Source of the DNA: Gonapodya prolifera JEL478
Lineage: Eukaryota > Monoblepharomycota > Monoblepharidomycetes > Monoblepharidales > Gonapodyaceae
NCBI GenBank assembly: GCA_001574975.1
Contig: KQ965734.1
Span: 263,971-327,970, forward strand
Direction of reading: 5' to 3'
DNA length: 64,000 bases
Part shown: piece after piece, positions 58,496-64,000 of the stretch
How the letters are laid out: each line of letters starts with the position of its first letter
Position numbering within the stretch: the first letter of the stretch is position 1
Made by a program: the position numbers and the translations under genes
The notes under the pieces: generated by a model
The model's database searches: none
What the model saw: the letters and a program-made list of their open reading frames with translations, nothing else
Told to the model about the DNA's origin: nothing

Positions 58496-60128
58496 GTGTT
58501 CGTCGTGATGATTTGGTTGCGACTTCTCACTTGGCGAGGTAGTTTTGCTCGCAAATGTACAGTCTACAGATGCATCGTTAGGGTGAATAGAGGCCCCCAC
58601 AAAGCAATGTTTTATGTGGCCTGGTTGACGGACCAAAGCTTTGTTGGGGGGACAACAGTTGCTCCTCGTTCCCCCATCTCCCTTTCCGCGGATTTCAGCA
58701 GATTCGCAACAACACGTTTCTGCATCGCAATGGCACAATCAAATCTCTTCTCGCTCGCTGGGAAGAAGGGTCTTGTCGTTGGTATCGCGAACGACCAGTC
58801 CATCGCATGGGGTTGTGCGAAAGCATTCCATCAAATGGGCGCAGAGCTGGCCATCACGTACCTCAACGAGAAGGCTGATCGCTTCGTTCGACCGCTTGCG
58901 GAGGAAGTGAAGAGGTGCGTTTCCAACGACGAGGAAGTGTGTCCTTCGGATGGTCTGTAGAAATGGTACCCGTCCCGTTATGGCGGCCCTTGAAGCCCAA
59001 CATTTTCTGTTACTAATGCCTTCACCGAACTCAATCCGAATTCATTTTTGGATTCTGTTGCACCCGACCCAACTTAAAGCTCCATCTATGTGCCCCTTGA
59101 TCTTTTGAAAGAGGGCGAGCTCGAAGCCGTTTTTGCCCAAATAAAAGAGAAATGGGGAAGACTCGACTTCCTCGTTCACGCGGTCGCATTCGCAGCCAGG
59201 GAAGATTTGCACGGCCGCTTGGTCGACAGCTCTGCCAAAGGGTATGTTCACAACCCCTTGCGCTTTCTCATATCGCCAAGATGCCAACGACACATTTCGA
59301 TCGTTCTGCAGCTTCTCTCTGGCAATGGACATTTCCTGCCACTCCTTTGTCCGCATGGCCAAACTCGCCGAACCCCTCATGGACAAGGGTGGATCTTTGG
59401 TTACATTAAGTAAGTTGTCCCAACACTCGTCACATCGTCACATTTCCGGGCTTAACTTACAATCGACCGCGGGCAACAGCGCACTACGGATCGCAGAAGG
59501 TGGTACTGAACTACGGCCTCATGGGCCCCGTCAAAGCCGCGCTGGAGTCCGTCACAAAGTACATGGCTGCGGAACTTGGCCAGAAGAAGATTCGCGTCAA
59601 CGCTATCTCCGCCGGCGCCATCGCGACCCGTGCCGCGAGTGGTATCTCAGGGTTCTCGGACCTGCAGAAGAACTACGCTGAGAAGAGCCCATACCCGGAA
59701 CTCTCGAGCCAGGACGATGTTGGCGCATTGGCGGCGTATCTCGTCAGCGATGTCGCGAAGACAGTGACCGGTGGGATCCACTACGTCGATGCTGGGTAAG
59801 TTGCGCGACCCCGTCCCCGTGAAGCATGCTTTTGATCCGTAGCGACTAACGTTTGCACACTTGCGCACCGTAGTTTCAACGTGGTTGCTCCGTAAACTCG
59901 AAAGCATTATAACAAGCATGACGTTTCGTTATCGCAAACCAAAATAAATACCCACCGCGGCGCCATTCAACAGGAGAAAAGTAAAGAAAAATTAAAGAAA
60001 ATTGAACTCGTTCGACTTCAGTCGACACCACACCCGCCAACCATGACGCATAACGGACGGGAATGATTTGTTCCATCGACAAGCGGTGATGATCTTCATT
60101 CATTCCTCGAGCAAGGCGACGACGTGTT
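58496..60128 (+). repeat. Tandem duplication unit 1 (promoter plus FabI gene)
   Basis: The segment from GTGTTCGTCGTGATGATT (58496) repeats from 60129, an offset of 1633 bp. Similarity covers about 230 bp upstream of the ATG (shared CGCAAATGT, ACCAAAGCTT, TTCAGCAGATT, GCAACAACACGTTT), the whole gene and about 100 bp downstream (CATTCAACAGGAGAAA). Upstream sequence has diverged more than exons. Confidence 0.8.
58730..59895 (+). CDS. fabI: Bacterial-type enoyl-[acyl-carrier-protein] reductase (NADH), copy 1
   Basis: ATG 58730; TAA 59893-59895; five exons. Exon 1: MAQSNLFSLAGKKGLVVGIANDQSIAWGCAKAF, the typical FabI N-terminus with G-x-A-x2-x-SIAWG for NADH binding. Then SSIYVPLDLLKEGEL, GRLDFLVHAVAFA, after an intron GFSLAMDISCHSFVRMAKLAEPLM, then HYGSQKVVLNYGLMGPVKAALE (59484-59545): first Tyr, second Tyr and Lys of the FabI Y-x9-Y-x6-K site are all present. 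Next RVNAISAGAIATRAASGISGF and GGIHYVDAG|FNVVAP. It reduces enoyl-ACP to acyl-ACP in type II fatty acid synthesis. Fungal mitochondria use the unrelated Etr1, and this protein starts flush with the domain without a transit peptide, so its role is unclear. Presence of four spliceosomal introns shows it is resident in the nuclear genome. Bacterial origin is inferred. Confidence 0.88.
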
Positions 60129-60360
60129 GTGTTCGTCGTGATGATTTTGTTAGCGACTTCTTACTTGCCAAGATCGTATTTATTCGCAAATGTCCAGTCC
60201 ACAGATTTATCATTCGGGTGAATCGAGCATCCCTCAGCAATAATGTGTTGTGGCCTGGCCCTTGACCAAAGCTTCGGCCGGGACGAACAACCATTTCCGT
60301 CCCCCCAAAGCCCCTTCAGCAGATTCCAACAGATTCGCAACAACACGTTTCCGCATCGCA
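59896..60360. promoter_or_regulatory. Region between the FabI copies, including the duplicated promoter of copy 2
   Basis: 59896-60128 is the 3' region of copy 1; 60129-60360 matches the upstream region of copy 1. No separate gene. Confidence 0.6.
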
Positions 60361-61626
60361 ATGGCACAATCGAATCTTTTCTCGCTCGCTGGGAAGAAGG
60401 GTCTTGTCGTTGGTATCGCGAACGACCAGTCCATCGCATGGGGTTGTGCGAAAGCATTCCATCAAATGGGCGCAGAGCTGGCCATCACGTACCTCAACGA
60501 GAAAGCCGATCGCTTCGTTCGACCGCTTGCTGAGGAAGTGAAGAGGTATGTCTGAACGTCGAGAATGTGTGTCGTTCAAGGGTCTGCATAATGGAAATCG
60601 TCCCGTTATGTCGGCTTCCGGAATCCCAATATTTCTGTAACTAATGCCATCACTGAACTCTCTCCAAATTCATTATTCGACTTTTTTCACTCCCCGTCCC
60701 CGATTCAAAGCTCCATCTATGTACCCCTTGATCTTTTGAAAGAGGGCGAGCTCGAAGCCGTTTTTGCCCAAATAAAAGAGAAATGGGGAAGACTCGACTT
60801 CCTCGTTCACGCGGTCGCTTTCGCGGCCAAGGAGGACCTGCACGGCCGTGTCGTCGACAGCTCTGCGAAAGGGTATGTGAACGACGACCGGGTGAAGGGC
60901 AACCCTTCGTGGCTTTTCATATCGCCGAGGTGCCAAAGACACATTACAAATTTTTCGGCAGCTTCTCTCTGGCTATGGACATCTCCTGCCACTCCTTCGT
61001 CCGCATGGCCAAACTCGCCGAACCCCTTATGGACAAGGGTGGATCTTTGCTTACACTGAGTAAGTCCTCAACACTCGCCACATTTCCGTGCTTTTCTCAT
61101 AACCAACCGTGCGAAACAGCTTACTACGGATCGCAGAAGGTGGTACTGAACTACGGCATCATGGGCCCCGTCAAAGCCGCGCTGGAGTCCGTCACAAAGT
61201 ACATGGCTGCGGAACTTGGCCAGAAGAAGATTCGCGTCAACGCTATCTCCGCCGGCGCCATCGCGACCCGTGCCGCGAGTGGTATCTCAGGGTTCTCGGA
61301 CCTGCAGAAGAACTACGCTGAGAAGAGCCCATACCCGGAACTNNNNNNNNNNNNNTCCGCCGGCGCCATCGCGACCCGTGCCGCGAGTGGTATCTCAGGG
61401 TTCTCGGACCTGCAGAAGAACTACGCTGAGAAGAGCCCATACCCGGAACTTGCGAGCCAGGATAATGTCGGCGCATTGGCGGCGTACCTCGTCAGCGATG
61501 TTGCAAAGACGGTGACCGGTGGGATCCATTACGTCGATGCTGGGTAAGTTGCGCGCCCACTTCCATGAGAAGCATCCCTCACATTTGCACATTTACGCGT
61601 TCAGTTTCAACGTGGTTGCTCCGTAA
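60361..61626 (+). CDS. fabI: Bacterial-type enoyl-[acyl-carrier-protein] reductase (NADH), copy 2, interrupted by an assembly gap
   Basis: ATG 60361; TAA 61624-61626. Exon 1 encodes the same first 60 residues as copy 1; later exons differ by a few residues (AKEDLHGRVV versus AREDLHGRLV; YYG versus HYG; GIMGPVK versus GLMGPVK; LASQDNV versus LSSQDDV). All catalytic residues are kept. A 13-N gap at 61343-61355 lies within the coding exon, and 61248-61342 is identical to 61356-61450 (95 bp). Dropping one 95-bp copy and the Ns (108 bp) restores the length and frame seen in copy 1, so the gap is an unmerged contig overlap and the gene is probably intact. Introns of the two copies have diverged in length and sequence while exons are conserved. 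Confidence 0.85.
61248..61450 (+). other. Assembly artefact: 95-bp identical flanks on both sides of an N gap
   Basis: 61248-61342 and 61356-61450 are base-for-base identical, from TCCGCCGGCGCCATCG to ATACCCGGAACT. The gap of 13 Ns is therefore not missing sequence but an unrecognised overlap of contig ends. Confidence 0.92.
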
Positions 61627-61743
61627 ACTTGTAAACACTATATCAAGCATGTTTTGTCATCACTAAACCAAAATACATTCCCGTCGCGGTCCCATTCAAC
61701 AGGAGAAAGGAAAACAAAAATTAATTATATATATAGTCCACGG

Positions 61744-64000
61744 TTACTCATTATTGTCGTCGGATCCTTGCCCACTAAAGAGAGCGAAACTGCGGTCTCC
61801 GGGGCGAGCTCCGGCACTCTTCGACCGTAAGCTCTGAGGTGTAGCCTGTGTCGCTTCTTCACGGCTGGCTAGAACAGCTCGTCCAACTCGAGAGCGTGGT
61901 CGGGGCGCGACGTTATTAGGCTCCCCTTCCACAACCGTCGATGTGACGGGATTCGTGATAGACCGAAGAGCTTCAAGATCCCGTTCCATCTTCATGATGC
62001 GAATGCGGTACTTTTGGTTCGCGGTGGACAGATCGACAGTTTCCTATTGCGATTTCATGGCGACGTCACGCAAGCGATTGTCAGATGGAGGAGAAGTGAA
62101 CATGTTGCCACATATTCTCACCTTTTTGAGTCTGAGATTCTCTTTCTTGATTTGATCCACATATTTAATCTTTTGTCTCGTGTTCTGGTGACCCAGCAAG
62201 TGTGCGTTGATCTCATTGAGTTTACTCATCTCACGATCAGCCAGGGTATGCTTCTTCATGATGAGCTCCAATTGGTCCCGCATGTTCTCCTCCAGTTCCA
62301 TGCGCTGTTCTTCTGACTGTCGAACCTGAGCGTTGAGCTCGTCAATCTCCGTGTAAAGTTCGGCGTTTTGTGCTTCCAGTTGCTCCGCCATTCTTAAGGT
62401 GGCTTTAGCTTCGGCAATCTTTCTCTCGGCGTCCACCACAACCTGCGCATTATTATCAATTTGTTGTCGGAGCTTCGCAATCTGATCGCGTAGAGGAGCT
62501 GCGGTTTCAATCTCTTTCTCGGCAGCAGCAAGACGAGCTTTGAACACGTCCAGAGTATCTCGCGCCTCTCGCAGGTCTTCCTTCTGTGTGGCCGATACGG
62601 AGATGAGCTGCTGATTTTCCCGCTCCACCTTTTGAAGTTGCTCCCAAATGCGAGTTCTTTCTTGGTTGTGAGAAAAGCGCTCCTGAACAATAATCGTCTC
62701 TAGCTCGGTCCTTTTCCCATCTGAATCCCCAAGAATTCGAAGGGCGTTTTCCAACTTATGCTTGCTGAGACTTTCCACGTACCCAATCTTCATGTAGGAT
62801 ACAAGATGAGATTACTTGATTTGGCAATACCCTGGCAGACGACGGAGCAGAACTCACCTGCGCAGCACTGGCGAGTCCACTTATTACAGCGACTGTGGAG
62901 TCAGCATCAGAGATTGCCATCCTCAAGTCTCCGAACACTGCTGTATCCTCGTCAACACAAGAACTTGTGGAAGAGGCTATTTCCATTTCATCGAGCCTCA
63001 TGGATAGTTCCTTCAGCTTATGTTCAGCAACAATCCTCGTTTCCACTTCCTGCTCGAAGTTGCTCTTCCAGATGGCAGCTTCCTCGTTGGCGTGAACTAC
63101 AGCTTTTTGAAGTTCTGTGACAACATCCAACGCAGCACTGAGTTCCTCTTGCAATGTTTTCGCAAGATTCTCAGTCCTCCCTAGAGCTTTCTTGTCTAGC
63201 CCCGCCACGAGCTCCATTGACTCAATGACACTACGCTGGATGGAAAAGTTGCGGTACGTCATGCGGGCCTCAACGAGTTGCTCTTTGAGGTCCTGCGCTT
63301 CTGTAGATCGCTTTGCAAGCTGAATGACCAGAACATCTTTCTCGCTCTGTAAGGTATCCCTGTCATCACATGCTTCCGCATGAGCAACAGCCAATTCACT
63401 GTGTTGCTCCATCATCCGAGCCACCCTTTCTTCGTGTGTGGCACGATCCCGTTCCATCCGCTGGATAAGTCGCTCAATTTCGCTTTTGAGCTCCGTCACT
63501 TCCCTGTCCGAAGACGCTTTTAGATCGGCTAAACCGTTGGCGACGGATTCGTGTTTCCGGCGGAGAAAAGCAAGCTCCGCCTCCACTTCTTCCTTGTTTC
63601 GCTGCTCCTGCTCGAGAGATGCGTCAAGGGTCTCGACCTGCCCAATAAGTGCCGACACCTCAGCACGGAGGGATGTGCTCTCCGAACGTTCTTTATCAAG
63701 GTGCTCATTGGCGACGTTGAGAGCAGCACGAGTATCGTCCAATTCGATGGTGAGATCCGTGATCCTAGAGCCCAACTCCAGTTGGGTGGATGCCGAGTCC
63801 TTTTCCAATTTCTCGACCTGAGTCTTCAAGTCCGAATTGCCACGCGACTGCTTCTCAATCTCCCCATTAAGTTCCACGAGCCGCTCTTCAGCGCGACTGA
63901 GCTGCGCTGCCAGGTCAGAAATTCTACTCTCGGCGCTTCTCTGCGATTGCTCTGCATCTTTCTCTGCACTGTCCAAAAGATTCCTCAGTTCGTATATAGT
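61744..64000 (-). CDS. Long coiled-coil protein with HMMR-like C-terminus; 5' end outside window
   Basis: Minus-strand gene entering from the right edge. The first exon in view (64000 to about 62857) is continuous heptad sequence such as LRAEVSALIGQVETLD and LTIELDDTRAALNVANEHLDKE. After an intron (about 62856-62793) it continues IGYVESLSKHKLENALRILG to LLGHQNTRQKIKYVDQIKKEN (about 62200-62130). The last block, HQNTRQKIKYVxxIKKENLRLKK, resembles the C-terminal signature of hyaluronan-mediated motility receptor (HMMR), a spindle/centrosome coiled-coil protein. A final exon gives NQKYRIRIMKMERDLEALR and a basic Ser-rich tail ending at 61744. A microtubule-organising or spindle role is inferred from this resemblance only. 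Confidence 0.7.

Noticed and set aside
61248-61450. Internal 95-bp tandem duplication within FabI copy 2
   Set aside because: Perfect identity and the N gap between the copies point to an assembly overlap rather than biology.

Overview
The window is eukaryotic nuclear DNA. Coding sequence is split by many short GT-AG introns (mostly about 45-110 nt), ATGs often follow C/T-rich leaders, and there are no operons. Cytosolic eS10, a Cox9/VIIa-like subunit, an SLC25 carrier, an ER 3-ketoacyl-CoA reductase, an HSF-type factor and a DENN protein fit a fungus. The chitinase-like receptor, the LRR receptor with a cytoplasmic SH3 domain and a bacterial-type FabI suggest an early-diverging, perhaps chytrid-like lineage; that placement is inference. 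I see no tRNA, rRNA or CRISPR. The assembly is draft: one N at 17074, and an N gap at 61343-61355 whose two flanks are the same 95 bases.

Layout. 1-7.5 kb: two divergent membrane proteins, a GH18 chitinase-fold ectodomain with degenerate catalytic residues (minus, running off the left edge) and an LRR-TM-SH3 protein (plus). 8.9-13.7 kb: an SHPRH/Rad5-like SNF2-RING protein with one in-frame TAA. 14-15.2 kb: an MDR enoyl reductase. 16.8-20.2 kb: an acyl-CoA synthetase. 20.3-24.6 kb: two tandem SDRs, the first decaying. 25.6-30.9 kb: an ABHD12-like hydrolase, the 3-ketoacyl-CoA reductase and a frameshifted hydrolase paralogue; a third hydrolase relic lies at 22.5 kb. 30.9-33.3 kb: HSF factor. 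33.7-39.7 kb: DENN-C1 protein. 40.0-41.5 kb: FAD monooxygenase pseudogene. 42-44.2 kb: two weakly supported small genes. 45.3-46.3 kb: 2-keto-4-pentenoate hydratase-like enzyme. 46.5-47.8 kb: mitochondrial carrier. 48.5-51.2 kb: ankyrin/coiled-coil protein. 51.5-51.9 kb: 143-bp tandem repeats. 52.7-54.1 kb: eS10 and Cox9/VIIa-like. 54.6-56.1 kb: SurE phosphatase. 56.5-58.3 kb: unknown protein. 58.5-61.7 kb: tandem FabI genes. 61.7 kb to the right edge: HMMR-like coiled coil.

Themes. Acyl and lipid chemistry is over-represented (acyl-CoA synthetase, two SDRs, ketoacyl-CoA reductase, enoyl reductases, hydrolases), but gene orientations are mixed and no co-regulated cluster can be claimed. Local duplication followed by decay recurs: SDR pair, hydrolase trio, FabI pair. 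The most biologically suggestive unit is the divergent pair at the left end, which looks like a surface-sensing module made of a pseudo-chitinase receptor and an LRR-SH3 receptor.
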